A stretch of 64,000 bases of DNA from Chitinophaga sp. XS-30 (GCF_008086345.1 NZ_CP043006.1:3594032-3658031); one strand, 5' to 3'. Numbered from the stretch's first letter, positions 45,025 through 54,854 are shown. The notes: generated by a model from the letters alone, not told the origin. Numbers and translations are program-made.

Positions 45025-47147
45025 TTTACTTTCACTATTTTATATGTCCTCACCTGTTGCCTGTAGAACAACTTTACAAAGTAAACACCATTTGCCTCAT
45101 TTACCAAATCAATTGTCATCCTGTTACCGGCGCGGGTGACCGGTTGCCGCTGGTACACCAGCCTTCCGGAGGCATCATAGACGCAGAGGCCCTGCAGATC
45201 GTCCGGCCAGGTATCGAACTCTATATAAAAGTGGTTGCTGAAGGCATTGGGCCAGATGAGGATGCCGTTCTCCCGCAGATTGCGGTTCTTGTCTTTCTGA
45301 ACGATATTGATATGATCGAGATAGATATTGTTCTCATAATTGGAAGTATTGCGGAAAACGACCCGGAATTGCTGATGATAGATGAAGGGTGTCAGGTCAA
45401 TAGAATCGGTGCGCCATTCGTTCTGGCCGGGCACAAATTCTTCGATCACACGGGTGGCCCGGGTGATGAGGGATTTGCCCCATTTTTTGTAGCCGGTATG
45501 AATGAAGGTTTGCCCGCAATCTGTAGTCAGCAGCACTTCCAGGGTATCCCAGGGATTGCCTTGCATATCCGGGTCGGTAGCCACGGCCGCGGCGATATCG
45601 AAGAACAGGAATACGGAATCCGCACTGGTAGCGTCCACTACCGGCCCGGCCAGTTCGTCCACCTGGTCGTTCACCGCATAGCCGAGGTTGCGTATGACGG
45701 CGGAGCTGCTGCTGCCTCTGCTGCCTGTTCCGGCCCTTTCCCAGGTAAAGCTGCGGTCCGGATTAGTGATGCTGAAGCCCGCGGGCGGGAATATGCCGCC
45801 TTCGAAGGTTTCCAGGAAGGGGAAGTTCACCGGGGCATAATAGCTGAAGCTGATGGTACTGGTGTCATTTTCCGGTTTTTCGTCCGCATGGCCGTTCGGG
45901 AGATCGGTATAAACTTTCAGGGTGAAGCTGCCCGTATTGGCATTGAAGCCGGGCAAGGTTACACTGGTCTGTTCCTGTGAGGCCAGGCTGCCGGTCCAGC
46001 TCTGGCTGACGGGGGCGCCATCGTCAATGGCATAACGGATGGTTACGCTGGTGAGCACATCGGCGCCGCGGTTCTTCAGCGTGACTACGGGCGACTGGCC
46101 GGTGACGCAGATATAGCCCTGCGGCTGCTGTATTTCGGTAATGCCGGCATCACTGAGCTTCAGGTCTACCGGTACACAACCGTCCGAAGTCATGAGCGAT
46201 GCGCGTTGTGCGTCCAGCGCATTGCGCATGCGGTCCGTCTGCCCGGTGGTGAACAGGTACATGCAGGCGTCATTCACATAATCCATATAATTCATGAACA
46301 TGATGCCCGGCGTGAAGGGCTGGCAATTGTCCGTTACAGGAAAGGAGGGGCAGCCATAGGTCTGGTTGCCCTGTTTCGGGGTATCGTCTACGCCGTCATC
46401 ATCAACGCATGCGCCGCCGTCATCTGCCCAGATATGCCGCAGGCCGAAGAAGTGGCCGATCTCATGGGTGAGGGTACGCCCGAGGTTGAAGGGGGAAGAA
46501 GCAGTGCCGGTATTGCCGAAGGCGCGGTAATGCACCACTACGCCGTCTTCCTCCGGCGGATAGATGTCTCCGGGCGGGGTGGCCACGCCGAGGTAATTAT
46601 CCTGCAGGTTGCAGACCCATATGTTGAGATAGCGGGTATTGTCCCAGGCAGGACTGCCGCCGGTGCTGGCGTATTTCACGTCCCGGGCGGCGCCATTGAT
46701 GGAAAAGGAGTTGCGGGAAGTGGCGGTACGGATGATGCCGGTGGTGGGGTCCCCGTCCGGAGAGCGCACGGCCAGGCAGAACTGCACTTCCGAATTGCCA
46801 ACAAGACTTTGCCACATGGCCGGTACCTGGCTGATATCGGTGTTCTGCGCAATATAGTCGAGGTTCAGGCTTTCCAGCTGCCCCAATATCTGTGTATTGG
46901 TCACCTGTTCAGGGTCCGGGAGAACGATATGTACTACGACGGGGATGGTTACCCGGGGATTGATGCGGAAAAAACGGTTGTCCGGCCTTTGCCGGCTTAG
47001 CTGGCTTTCCACCAGCTGCAGTTTTTTGGCCAGTTTCGGCTGGAGCAGGAGCTTTTGGGACAATGCTTCTTCGGTACCACATTTACGCTGTGCTGTGGCG
47101 GATACGCAGCAGAAGATCATCAAGGCGATCAGGGCAAGATTACGCAA
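45021..47147 (-). CDS. Secreted zinc metalloprotease (M43/pappalysin type) with T9SS sorting domain
   Basis: 708 residues. The start is TTG at 47147; no earlier ATG exists and the signal peptide (LRNLALIALMIFCCVSATAQ) needs it. The metzincin motif HEIGHFFGLRH is at 228-238 (His228, Glu229, His232, Gly235, His238), with a Met-turn in MNYMDY near 292. Two beta-rich domains follow: a CARDB-like domain (about 325-430) and a jelly-roll 'choice-of-anchor' domain (about 440-615, FLETFEGGIFPPAGF). The C-terminal 75 residues (ILIWPNAFSNHFYIEF, GVYFVKL) are a type A T9SS sorting signal. It is probably surface or secreted. Its TGA overlaps the mqnE start, an odd pairing of protease and quinone gene. Confidence 0.9.
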   Translation of the reverse strand: MRNLALIALMIFCCVSATAQRKCGTEEALSQKLLLQPKLAKKLQLVESQLSRQRPDNRFFRINPRVTIPVVVHIVLPDPEQVTNTQILGQLESLNLDYIAQNTDISQVPAMWQSLVGNSEVQFCLAVRSPDGDPTTGIIRTATSRNSFSINGAARDVKYASTGGSPAWDNTRYLNIWVCNLQDNYLGVATPPGDIYPPEEDGVVVHYRAFGNTGTASSPFNLGRTLTHEIGHFFGLRHIWADDGGACVDDDGVDDTPKQGNQTYGCPSFPVTDNCQPFTPGIMFMNYMDYVNDACMYLFTTGQTDRMRNALDAQRASLMTSDGCVPVDLKLSDAGITEIQQPQGYICVTGQSPVVTLKNRGADVLTSVTIRYAIDDGAPVSQSWTGSLASQEQTSVTLPGFNANTGSFTLKVYTDLPNGHADEKPENDTSTISFSYYAPVNFPFLETFEGGIFPPAGFSITNPDRSFTWERAGTGSRGSSSSAVIRNLGYAVNDQVDELAGPVVDATSADSVFLFFDIAAAVATDPDMQGNPWDTLEVLLTTDCGQTFIHTGYKKWGKSLITRATRVIEEFVPGQNEWRTDSIDLTPFIYHQQFRVVFRNTSNYENNIYLDHINIVQKDKNRNLRENGILIWPNAFSNHFYIEFDTWPDDLQGLCVYDASGRLVYQRQPVTRAGNRMTIDLVNEANGVYFVKLFYRQQVRTYKIVKVK

Positions 47148-47249
47148 GTTTTGCTTTTATAGGTGATGGTAAATAGGCATCCGTATTGTAAATGTAAGCA
47201 TGGCTGTTGAGATCTTTGTCATTTTTCGATCAATCCCCCTTTTTTCCGG

Positions 47250-48884
47250 TCAGCTCAGGGCCCCGGCTATGCAACCGCACATCAGGCAGGCGATGGTGCC
47301 GCCTATCAGTGCTTTAACACCCAGTTCGGTGAGGTTCTTCCGCTGGTTTGGGGCCAGCTGGCTGATCCCGCCGATCTGGATGCCGATAGAGGCAAAATTG
47401 GCGAATCCGCAAAGGGCATATGTGGCAATGAGCAGTGATCTGGGGTCCTGTATCACGCCGTCGGCTTTCATCTGCCCCAGGCTTTTGTAGGCCAGGAACT
47501 CGTTCAGCACGGTCTTTTCCCCGAGCAGCTGCCCGATGGCCACCATATCCTGCTTCGCTACACCGATCATCCAGGCTACGGGGGAGAAAATGTATCCCAG
47601 CAGCATTTCGAGGGACAGCGAGGTATATCGCCCTCCGCTCATGGCGGTGATCTGGGGATTCAGCCCGGTCTGACCGCCCGCCCATCCCAGCATGGCATTG
47701 ACCACGTACATCATGGCGGTGAACACGATCAGCATGGCGCCTACGTTCACGGCCAGTTTCAGGCCGTCGGTGGTGCCGAGGGACAGCGCATCCAGGAAGT
47801 TGTCACCCAGTTTCTCCTTGGGTACATGGAGATCTTTGGAGATCAGGTGTTCCTGCGTTTCGGGGAACAGTATCTTGGCGCATACTATGGCGGCAGGGGC
47901 GCTCATGATGCTCTGGCTGAGCATATGCAGGGCAAAATAGTTCTGCTGGTCGATGTCCGCCCCGCCCAGCATGCCCACATAGGCGGCCAGCACACTACCG
48001 GCGGTATTGGCCATGCCGCCCACCATGATACACAGTATTTCCGAGCGCGTCATCTTTTCCAGGTAGGGCCGTATCATCAGCGGCGCCTCCGTTTGCCCCA
48101 GGAAAATATTGGCGGCGGTAGACAGGCTTTCTGCCCCGGAAATGCGCAGCTTGTTCAGCAGGTAGGCAAATACATATACGATCTTCTGCAGGATGCCGAG
48201 GTAGTAGAGGATAGACGACAGGGCGGCAAAGAAAATGATATTCGGCAGCACCTGCACGGCGAATATATAACCCCAGGAGCCGGTGAAATCCGCCAGCCCC
48301 TCGAACATGAATTCGGTGCCTTTGTGGCTGATATTGATCAGGTCTACAAAAGCGCCCGAGATGGAGGACAGTACGCTTCTGAATACTTCGGGATTGCAAA
48401 GCTTCAGGTAAACGGAGAGGGTAAGGATGAAACCCGCTGCCAGGATGGTCCATTTCAGCAGCTCCAGGCTGCGCCGCTGCAGTACCTTGATCATCGCCAC
48501 CACCGGCAGGAGGCCGGCGAAGAAAGCCACAGCGGGGTAGGTATACTGATGGCTGCGCAGGATGCCAAAATAAAAACCGGCCAGGGCGGCAAGCGCCAAT
48601 GCCCAGCTTGCGGCATCCCGGGGAAGCCCGAAGCCTTCCTTTTGCTTCCGGCGTAGCCGGTTGACCGTAAAAAGCAGGATGAGCACCCCGAAACAAAGCC
48701 AGAAGACGGGCTGCCCGCCGGCTTGCGTGTGCAACACCCCCATGGCGAACATGATCTGGGCAAAAATGCCTATGCCGACCAGTTTCCAGTTTACGGCTTT
48801 GCGGTTATTGCTTAACAGGTAACAAACAGCGATCAGAAAGATCATACCCAGGCCGCCCCGGGCAATATTTTCCCATGTTGCCAT
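47250..48884 (-). CDS. Concentrative nucleoside transporter (NupC/CNT family) with long N-terminal extension
   Basis: 544 residues, against about 400 in E. coli NupC. The C-terminal two thirds are a canonical CNT: VQVLPNIIFFAALSSILYYLG, FLGQTEAPLMIRPYL (nucleoside/Na+ binding), MVGGMANTAGSVLAAYVGML and GCIAGALS at the end. The first 170 residues add extra membrane segments (about 12-25, 32-50, 56-72, 88-105, 112-130, 140-158), partly replacing the short N-terminus of NupC. It imports nucleosides with Na+ or H+. It stands alone between the metalloprotease and trxA, all on the - strand. Confidence 0.88.
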   Translation of the reverse strand: MATWENIARGGLGMIFLIAVCYLLSNNRKAVNWKLVGIGIFAQIMFAMGVLHTQAGGQPVFWLCFGVLILLFTVNRLRRKQKEGFGLPRDAASWALALAALAGFYFGILRSHQYTYPAVAFFAGLLPVVAMIKVLQRRSLELLKWTILAAGFILTLSVYLKLCNPEVFRSVLSSISGAFVDLINISHKGTEFMFEGLADFTGSWGYIFAVQVLPNIIFFAALSSILYYLGILQKIVYVFAYLLNKLRISGAESLSTAANIFLGQTEAPLMIRPYLEKMTRSEILCIMVGGMANTAGSVLAAYVGMLGGADIDQQNYFALHMLSQSIMSAPAAIVCAKILFPETQEHLISKDLHVPKEKLGDNFLDALSLGTTDGLKLAVNVGAMLIVFTAMMYVVNAMLGWAGGQTGLNPQITAMSGGRYTSLSLEMLLGYIFSPVAWMIGVAKQDMVAIGQLLGEKTVLNEFLAYKSLGQMKADGVIQDPRSLLIATYALCGFANFASIGIQIGGISQLAPNQRKNLTELGVKALIGGTIACLMCGCIAGALS

Positions 48885-48991
48885 GCAGTGATTTTGTGTG
48901 AATGTTGAGGTTGATCTTGCAGCAAAATAAGCGATTCCCGTGAGATCACATAAAAATCTGCGGCAGAAGCGGTCAGGCAGGAACAGACGGC

Positions 48992-49029
48992 AAAAAAAAG
49001 AGGGCGCATCATTAGCTGATGCACCCTCT
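48992..49029 (-). terminator. Intrinsic terminator after trxA
   Basis: On the - strand GAGGGTGCATC, a seven-base loop, GATGCGCCCTC, then TTTTTTTT. The stem has one mismatch and the T-run is excellent. It ends the dnaE-trxA transcript. Confidence 0.9.
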
Positions 49030-49053
49030 CCGGATCTTTATGGTTAGCCTCTT

Positions 49054-49371
49054 TTAGAGGTTAGCCTGAATTTTCTTTTCCAGAACAGATTTGGGCACTG
49101 CACCTACCTGTTTGTCAACTACCTGGCCGTTCTTGATGAACAGGATCGCAGGAATGCTGGTGATGCCATAGTTCATGGAGATCTGCGGATTGTTGTCCAC
49201 ATTCACCTTACCGACGTTAACCTTGCCATCGTAGTCTTTGGACAATTCCTCGATCACGGGGCCGATCGCGCGACAGGGGCCGCACCATTCCGCCCAAAAA
49301 TCAACCACACTCAGTTTGTCCGAGCTTAATACGGTGGTCTGAAAGTTCGCATCTGTGAATTCTAAAGCCAT
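49054..49371 (-). CDS. trxA: Thioredoxin
   Basis: 105 residues, the normal size of a cytoplasmic thioredoxin. The redox-active WCGPC is at residues 29-33 (Cys30 and Cys33) after VVDFWAEW. The cis-proline loop [14 protein letters not shown] follows, and the last helix is [12 protein letters not shown]. It reduces disulfides in ribonucleotide reductase and other partners. It lies 135 bases after dnaE on the same strand, a pairing I recall as common in Bacteroidota, and ends at a strong terminator. Confidence 0.96.
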   Translation of the reverse strand: MALEFTDANFQTTVLSSDKLSVVDFWAEWCGPCRAIGPVIEELSKDYDGKVNVGKVNVDNNPQISMNYGITSIPAILFIKNGQVVDKQVGAVPKSVLEKKIQANL

Positions 49372-49506
49372 TGTTATGAATTTAAAAGTTTGTAAAATCT
49401 TGTAAATGATTGGTTTTTAACGTTTTTGATATTTTACGACTATCAAATCGACATGCAATATATGCAAAAACTAAACCGGTGTAAAACTACTGCTTTTTTG
49501 ACACGC

Positions 49507-51051
49507 CTACTTATTGATTGTGTCAATATAGATATCGATATCCGGCTGCTGCTCCAAAAAATGCGCCAACTCGTCATTCATCTCAATATGCCGGTTAAAT
49601 GTATGCAGTTTAACGGTGAGGTCTTCCTGCGGATCTATCAGCTGCATGTACACTTCGCATTTCCCCGGATGTTTGGCGGCATTGTCTACCAGGAAGTCGA
49701 TCACCTCCGTGGTAATATGCTGGGGCTGGGTGAACAGCCCTAATTTCCGGGTATGGGTGCGTTTTACCTCCTGCAGCAGTTGCATGCCCTGCACTTTGAA
49801 CTCGTATTCATTGTCGTTGAAACGCCTGGGTTTGAAAGCGCCGTTCACATAGAGGCAAAGCCCTGATTTGAAGTGTGTGGTGAAACGGAGGAAATCCTCG
49901 CTCCACAGGGCAAATTCGAACTTGCCGGTATAATCCTCCAGCGTCATGATGCCGAACTGTTTGTTGTTGCGGGATATCCTTTCCACTGCGCCCGTGACGT
50001 AAACAGCCATGCGGAAAGACCGTTCCCGGCCTTTGTTATTGTCGGATGGCTGGCTGAGCTGGTGCTGATATTCCAGTACTTCGGCAATGGTGTTCATATT
50101 GTAATACTTCAGCTCAAACCTGTAATCGTCCAGCGGATGGCCGGAGATATAGATGCCGGTTACATCGCGTTCATTGTTCAGCTTGATGGTCAGCGGCCAG
50201 GGATCGCAGGGGGGGATCTTCGGTGATTGTATTTCGGGCATCAGTTCATCGCCGAAGAGGCCGCCGGAGGACTGGCTGCCGGCCTGTGCCTGTTGCCCGA
50301 ACCTGATGATCTTTTCAAGGCCATTGGTATTGTCTCCGTCCGGTTTGTGGAAATATTGGGCGCGATGCAGTTCCGGGAAGCAGTCGAGTGCGCCGGACAT
50401 GGCCAGGGCTTCCAGTGATTTTTTGTTCACGGCGCGCTGGTTCACCCGTTTGATCATATCAAATATGGTGGCATACGGGCCGTTCTTTTCCCGCTCTTCA
50501 ATAATGCTCTCGATCGCGGCCTCGCCTACACCTTTCAGGCCGCCCAGCCCGAAGCGTACCTGACCTTTTTTGTTTACGGCGAAACCGTTGAAGGATTCGT
50601 TCACATCCGGCGGCAGTACGTCCAGCCCCATGCGCTTGCACTCTTCCATAAAGAAGGTGATCTTTTCCAGGTTGCTGGCGTTGTTCAGCACGGAGGCCAT
50701 ATATTCGGCTGGATAGTGGGCTTTGAGGTAGGCGGTCTGGTATGCCACGAAGGCGTAGCAGGTGGCGTGAGACTTGTTGAAGGCGTAGGACGCAAATGCT
50801 TCCCAGTCCGTCCACACCTTGTCGCACATCTTCAGGTCATGCCCGTTTTCCTTGCAGCCGGCGATGAACTGCGCCTTCATTTTGTCCAGCACGGCTTTCT
50901 GCTTCTTACCCATGGCTTTCCGGAGAATATCCGCATCTCCCTTGGAGAAGTTGGCCATTTTCTGGCTGAGCAGCATCACCTGTTCCTGATATACGTTGAT
51001 GCCGTACGTTTCGGCCAGGTATTCCTCCATGACCGGCACATCGTAGGTCAC
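49507..51051 (-). CDS. dnaE: DNA polymerase III alpha subunit, C-terminal part (frameshifted from the N-terminal part)
   Basis: 514 residues. The frame continues the dnaE product after a one-base loss near 51062. It begins VTYDVPVMEEYLAETYG, with VYQEQVMLLSQKMANFSKGDADILRKAMGKK (fingers and polymerase core), FASYAFNKSHATCYAFVAYQTAY, then the helix-hairpin-helix region (GQVRFGLGGLKGVGEAAIE) and an OB-fold (YVTGAVERISRNNKQFGIMTLEDYTG). The putative start GTG at 51051 overlaps the TGA of the upstream frame (GTGA), so it could be translated by re-initiation, but the protein is expected to be one chain. No intein motifs are present. An essential replicase is unlikely to be lost, so a sequence error is the first suspicion. 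Confidence 0.9.
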   Translation of the reverse strand: MTYDVPVMEEYLAETYGINVYQEQVMLLSQKMANFSKGDADILRKAMGKKQKAVLDKMKAQFIAGCKENGHDLKMCDKVWTDWEAFASYAFNKSHATCYAFVAYQTAYLKAHYPAEYMASVLNNASNLEKITFFMEECKRMGLDVLPPDVNESFNGFAVNKKGQVRFGLGGLKGVGEAAIESIIEEREKNGPYATIFDMIKRVNQRAVNKKSLEALAMSGALDCFPELHRAQYFHKPDGDNTNGLEKIIRFGQQAQAGSQSSGGLFGDELMPEIQSPKIPPCDPWPLTIKLNNERDVTGIYISGHPLDDYRFELKYYNMNTIAEVLEYQHQLSQPSDNNKGRERSFRMAVYVTGAVERISRNNKQFGIMTLEDYTGKFEFALWSEDFLRFTTHFKSGLCLYVNGAFKPRRFNDNEYEFKVQGMQLLQEVKRTHTRKLGLFTQPQHITTEVIDFLVDNAAKHPGKCEVYMQLIDPQEDLTVKLHTFNRHIEMNDELAHFLEQQPDIDIYIDTINK

Positions 51052-53144
51052 CGGCTCCAGGCCTGTTTGCGGCGGATGAAGGTGGGGATGTACTCCAGCG
51101 GGCCCGGGCGGTAGAGGGCGTTCATGGCGATGAGGTCATCGAATTTATCCGGTTTCAGTTCCCGGAGGTACTTCTGCATACCCGGACTTTCAAACTGGAA
51201 TGTGGCGTTGGTTTCGGCCTTCTGGTACAGTTCATATGTCTTGGCATCGTCCAGCGGAATGGAATCGATGTCGATATCGATGTTATGGTTCTTTTTGATC
51301 AGCTGCAGTGCGCCTTTGATAATGGTGAGGGTCTTCAGCCCCAGGAAGTCCATCTTGATCACGCCCGCACTTTCGATGATATTGCCTTCGAACTGGGTCA
51401 CCAGCAGGTCGGAGTCCTTGGCAGTGGCCACGGGTATCAGCTCGGAGAGGTCTTTCGGGGCGATGATGATGCCGGCGGCGTGAATGCCGGTGTTGCGTAC
51501 GGAGCCTTCCAGTACGCAGGCTTCGCGCAGCACTTCTCCCTGCACATCGTTGCCTTTGATGATCTCCCGCAGTTTCTTGACGTTCTCGATATCTTCTCCC
51601 ATCAACCCTTCTTTTTCCGCCAGGCTCTTTTCGCCTTCCAGCGGAGCATTGAAGATGCGGGAGAGCTGAATGCCCGGCTTGTCCGGCACCAGCTTGGCGA
51701 GCATGTTGGATTCCATCAGCGGCAGGTCCATTACCCGCGCCACGTCCTTGATGCTCATTTTGGCGGCCATGGTACCGTAGGTGATGATCTGCGCTACCTG
51801 TTGCTTGCCGTATTTCTGTACCACGTAATCGATCACTTTCTGACGGCCCTCATCATCGAAGTCCGTATCGATATCGGGCATGCTCTTGCGTTCCGGGTTG
51901 AGGAACCGTTCGAACAGGAGATTATATTTTATCGGGTCGATATTGGTGATGCCAATGCAATAGGCTACAGCGGAGCCGGCAGCGGAACCGCGGCCTGGTC
52001 CGATGAATACGCCGAGGTCGCGTCCGGCTTTGATGAAATCGGATACGATCAGGAAGTACCCCGCGAAACCCATGTTCTCGATCACGTTCAGCTCAAAGTT
52101 GATGCGCTCCTCTATTTCTGCCGTCATCTCCGAATAACGCTTGTACGCACCTTCCATGGTGATGTGCCGGAGGTATTGGTCCTGCGTGAGAAAATTGGGC
52201 GGGATGGGGAAGTTGGGCAGCAGGATGTCCCGCTTGAGGTCCAGCAGCTGCACCTTGTCCACGATCTCGTTGGTATTGTCCAGCGCCTGCGGCAGATCAG
52301 GGAAGAGCTTGCTCATTTCTTCCGTGGTCTTGAAATAGAACTGGTCGTTATAGAAAGCGAAACGTTTGTTCTTCACCATCACATCATCGTCCGAAAACTC
52401 TTTCATCGTGGGCGTGCTCTTCTTTTCGCCGGTATTGATGCAGAGCAGGATGTCATGCGCGTTGGCATCCACCTGGTCCACATAATGCGAGTCGTTGGAA
52501 GCAATGATCTTCACGTTGTATTTTGCGGCGAACCGTACCAGCACCTCATTCACCTTGATCTGTTCGGGAATGCCGTGGCGCTGCATCTCCACATAGAAAT
52601 CCTCCCCGAAGATATCCAGCCACCACTTGAATTCCTTTTCCCCGGCTTCTTCACCGTGTTTAAGGATGGTCTTGGGCACCGAGGCGCCGAGGCAGCAGGT
52701 AGTGGCAATAAGGCCTTTATGGTATTGGAGGATCAATTCCTTGTCGATCCGGGGATATTTGCCGTAGAGGCCTTCCATGAAGCCCAGGGAGCAGAGTTTG
52801 ATGAGATTGCGGTACCCTTCATCGTCCTTTGCCAGCAATACCTGGTGGTAACGGATGTCCTTTTCCTCCCGGGTAAACTGGCGTTTATGGCGATTTTCCA
52901 CCAGATAAAATTCACAGCCCACAATAGGCTTGACTTTCAGGCGTTTATCTTTAGGATCATCTGGATTCAGCTTGTGATTATAGGCTTCTGCAACAAACTG
53001 GAATGCGCCGAACATGTTGCCGTGGTCTGTGATGGCAAGGGCCGGCATGTTATCGGCCATTGATTTCTTATAGAGCTGCTTGATGTCCGCAGCTCCGTCC
53101 AGCAGCGAAAACTGCGTGTGTACGTGCAGGTGAGAAAACTTCAT
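51048..53144 (-). CDS. dnaE: DNA polymerase III alpha subunit, N-terminal part (PHP and catalytic palm)
   Basis: 698 residues. The PHP domain starts HLHVHTQFSLLDG (His5, His7, His9) with ITDHGNMFG; the polymerase core has GPGRGSAAGSAV (382-393) and the catalytic aspartates Asp424 and Asp426 in PDIDTDFDD. DnaE is the replicative polymerase. The frame ends ...ALYRPGPLEYIPTFIRRK-Q-A-W-S-R-stop, where homologues read ...RRK-x-G-L-E-P-V-T-Y-D. Inserting one G (+ strand C) at about 51060-51063 restores a continuous 1200-residue protein with the following frame. This half therefore lacks fingers, HhH and OB domains. It is divergent from the NlpC/P60 gene. Confidence 0.92.
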   Translation of the reverse strand: MKFSHLHVHTQFSLLDGAADIKQLYKKSMADNMPALAITDHGNMFGAFQFVAEAYNHKLNPDDPKDKRLKVKPIVGCEFYLVENRHKRQFTREEKDIRYHQVLLAKDDEGYRNLIKLCSLGFMEGLYGKYPRIDKELILQYHKGLIATTCCLGASVPKTILKHGEEAGEKEFKWWLDIFGEDFYVEMQRHGIPEQIKVNEVLVRFAAKYNVKIIASNDSHYVDQVDANAHDILLCINTGEKKSTPTMKEFSDDDVMVKNKRFAFYNDQFYFKTTEEMSKLFPDLPQALDNTNEIVDKVQLLDLKRDILLPNFPIPPNFLTQDQYLRHITMEGAYKRYSEMTAEIEERINFELNVIENMGFAGYFLIVSDFIKAGRDLGVFIGPGRGSAAGSAVAYCIGITNIDPIKYNLLFERFLNPERKSMPDIDTDFDDEGRQKVIDYVVQKYGKQQVAQIITYGTMAAKMSIKDVARVMDLPLMESNMLAKLVPDKPGIQLSRIFNAPLEGEKSLAEKEGLMGEDIENVKKLREIIKGNDVQGEVLREACVLEGSVRNTGIHAAGIIIAPKDLSELIPVATAKDSDLLVTQFEGNIIESAGVIKMDFLGLKTLTIIKGALQLIKKNHNIDIDIDSIPLDDAKTYELYQKAETNATFQFESPGMQKYLRELKPDKFDDLIAMNALYRPGPLEYIPTFIRRKQAWSR

Positions 53145-53243
53145 CGTCGTCGGTTCTTATACGCTGTTCTTGAAAAATGGAGCGGGTCAAAGAGCAAAAA
53201 AACGACATTTTTTTTATATTGCAACCATTTTAAACCGGTGTAC

Positions 53244-53909
53244 ATGATGAGAAGAACGGGAAAGACCTTTTTTATTCTGACAGTTTGCGCTGTATTCCTT
53301 GCCAGTTGTGCGGTTACCAAAAAGCAACAGCAGACCGCATCGAAGCCGGCAAAACCGCAGGAAGAAAAAATGGAGTTCATTGATGGCATCGCCATCTCCC
53401 CGGACGCCAAATCTTCCGTTCACCAGTACAAGGGCCGCAATACACAGACAAAAAACAATTCCACCGCAAACAGTCTCGAAGCCGCCGAAAGCTGGCAGTT
53501 CAAATACGCGCAACTGCTGGACGTGCCGGTGGAAAATGTCGGCAATGCCCGGCTCTTCACTTTTATTGAGGACTGGTGGGGCGCTCCCTACCGCCTTGGC
53601 GGCAACTCCAAAACCGGGATCGATTGCTCCAATTTCGTGAACACCCTGCTGGGCGCTGTCTTCCAGATGTCCATCGCCGGCAACTCCATTCAACTCTATA
53701 ACAAGGTAAAACGTCTCCGGAACCGGAACGAGCTGCAGCTTGGGGACCTGGTGTTCTTCGCTATCAACCGCAGCAAACGCATCTCCCATGTAGGCATCTA
53801 TCTTGAAAACGACCGTTTTGTGCATGCATCTTCCAGTTCCGGTGTGGTGATCAGCGATCTGAAAGAGCCATATTGGAAGAGGTATTATGCCGGAGCGGGG
53901 AGGTTATAA
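53244..53909 (+). CDS. NlpC/P60 family lipoprotein (cell-wall peptidase)
   Basis: 221 residues from ATG 53244 (a second ATG follows immediately). The lipobox LASC puts Cys22 as the anchor. A basic, low-complexity linker (about 23-75) leads to the NlpC/P60 domain with catalytic Cys128 (GIDCSNFV), His182 (RISHVGIYL) and His194 (RFVHASSSSG). These enzymes cleave D-Glu to diamino-acid bonds in peptidoglycan stems; the similarity is to the Spr/MepS class of outer-membrane-anchored hydrolases. The gene faces away from dnaE and stands alone. Confidence 0.9.
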   Translation: MMRRTGKTFFILTVCAVFLASCAVTKKQQQTASKPAKPQEEKMEFIDGIAISPDAKSSVHQYKGRNTQTKNNSTANSLEAAESWQFKYAQLLDVPVENVGNARLFTFIEDWWGAPYRLGGNSKTGIDCSNFVNTLLGAVFQMSIAGNSIQLYNKVKRLRNRNELQLGDLVFFAINRSKRISHVGIYLENDRFVHASSSSGVVISDLKEPYWKRYYAGAGRL

Positions 53910-54096
53910 GCGATGCCGGCAGCACAAATTGCTGTAAGCCAGCCCTGACGAGAGCAAAAATACGCAACGCAATACCCATTTGCCCCGATAAATGGACCTG
54001 CCGCTGTCGTAAACTGTATCAGCCGAAAAAAAAAGTAAATATTAATACAAAATAATATTTATTTTTACCGCCGAGCTTAATCTGTCACACTGTTGT

Positions 54097-54828
54097 ATGA
54101 ACTATCTGAAGAAAATCTATCGCTCCGTTTTTCCTGAAACGGTTGCACTTCCTGCTGATTTTGACAATTTTCACCGCGAGATAACGGAAAAAGTAAAGCC
54201 CTACACAATGACCAGTGCTGAGCGGGTCTTCTCCCTGGTGGAGGCCGTCCGGTATGTCAACGAAAGCGGCATTACGGGAGATATTGTGGAATGCGGGGTA
54301 TGGAAAGGCGGCAGTATGCTGGCTGTGGCGGAAACGCTGGTGTCTATGCAGGATACTGACAGAACGCTGTATATGTATGATACTTTTGGCGGCATGCCCG
54401 AACCGGAGGAGGTAGACAGGGATTTCAGGGGCGAGCAGGCTTCCGCGCAGCTCGAGCGCGATACTGACAAAGAGGCAAGCGTGGTCTGGGCATATGCGAA
54501 CCTGGCTACCGTACAGGCTACCATGGGGCAGAGCAGTTATCCTGAAGACAAGATCAGGTATGTGGCCGGTAAAGTGGAGGAAACCATCCCGGAAACTTTG
54601 CCGGAAAGAATTGCGCTCCTTCGCCTGGATACGGACTGGTACAGTTCCACCAAGCATGAGCTGATCCATTTGTTTCCCCGGCTGGAGCCCGGCGGCATTC
54701 TCATTATCGATGACTATGGTCATTGGAAGGGCGCCCGTCAGGCGGTAGATGAATATTTCGCGGAAACGGGGATACGGATCTTCCTCGGACGTATCGATGA
54801 AACCGGCAGGATCGCCATCAAACAATAA
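54097..54828 (+). CDS. TylF/MycF-type SAM-dependent O-methyltransferase
   Basis: 243 residues. The glycine-rich SAM site is in GDIVECGVWKGGSMLAVAE (about 62-80), followed by YMYDTFGGMPEPEEVDRDF, the TylF signature. LLRLDTDWYSSTKHELIHLFP and GGILIIDDYGHWKGARQAVDEY carry the metal-binding Asp residues. TylF enzymes methylate sugar hydroxyls on macrolides; in Bacteroidota they commonly sit in surface-polysaccharide clusters, as here. A hairpin lies just downstream. It faces the convergent flippase gene across about 140 bases. Confidence 0.88.
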   Translation: MNYLKKIYRSVFPETVALPADFDNFHREITEKVKPYTMTSAERVFSLVEAVRYVNESGITGDIVECGVWKGGSMLAVAETLVSMQDTDRTLYMYDTFGGMPEPEEVDRDFRGEQASAQLERDTDKEASVVWAYANLATVQATMGQSSYPEDKIRYVAGKVEETIPETLPERIALLRLDTDWYSSTKHELIHLFPRLEPGGILIIDDYGHWKGARQAVDEYFAETGIRIFLGRIDETGRIAIKQ

Positions 54829-54854
54829 TCTTCCTGCTATACACTGCATGTACG

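Noticed and set aside
51040..51070. Split intein or programmed frameshift in dnaE
   Set aside because: No intein sequence lies at the junction, the known cyanobacterial intein site is elsewhere (near YAFNKSH), and there is no classical X-XXY-YYZ slippery heptamer.
51285..53063. 592-codon open frame on the + strand
   Set aside because: It is antisense to dnaE with no recognisable domain; GC-biased codons often leave such mirror frames open.
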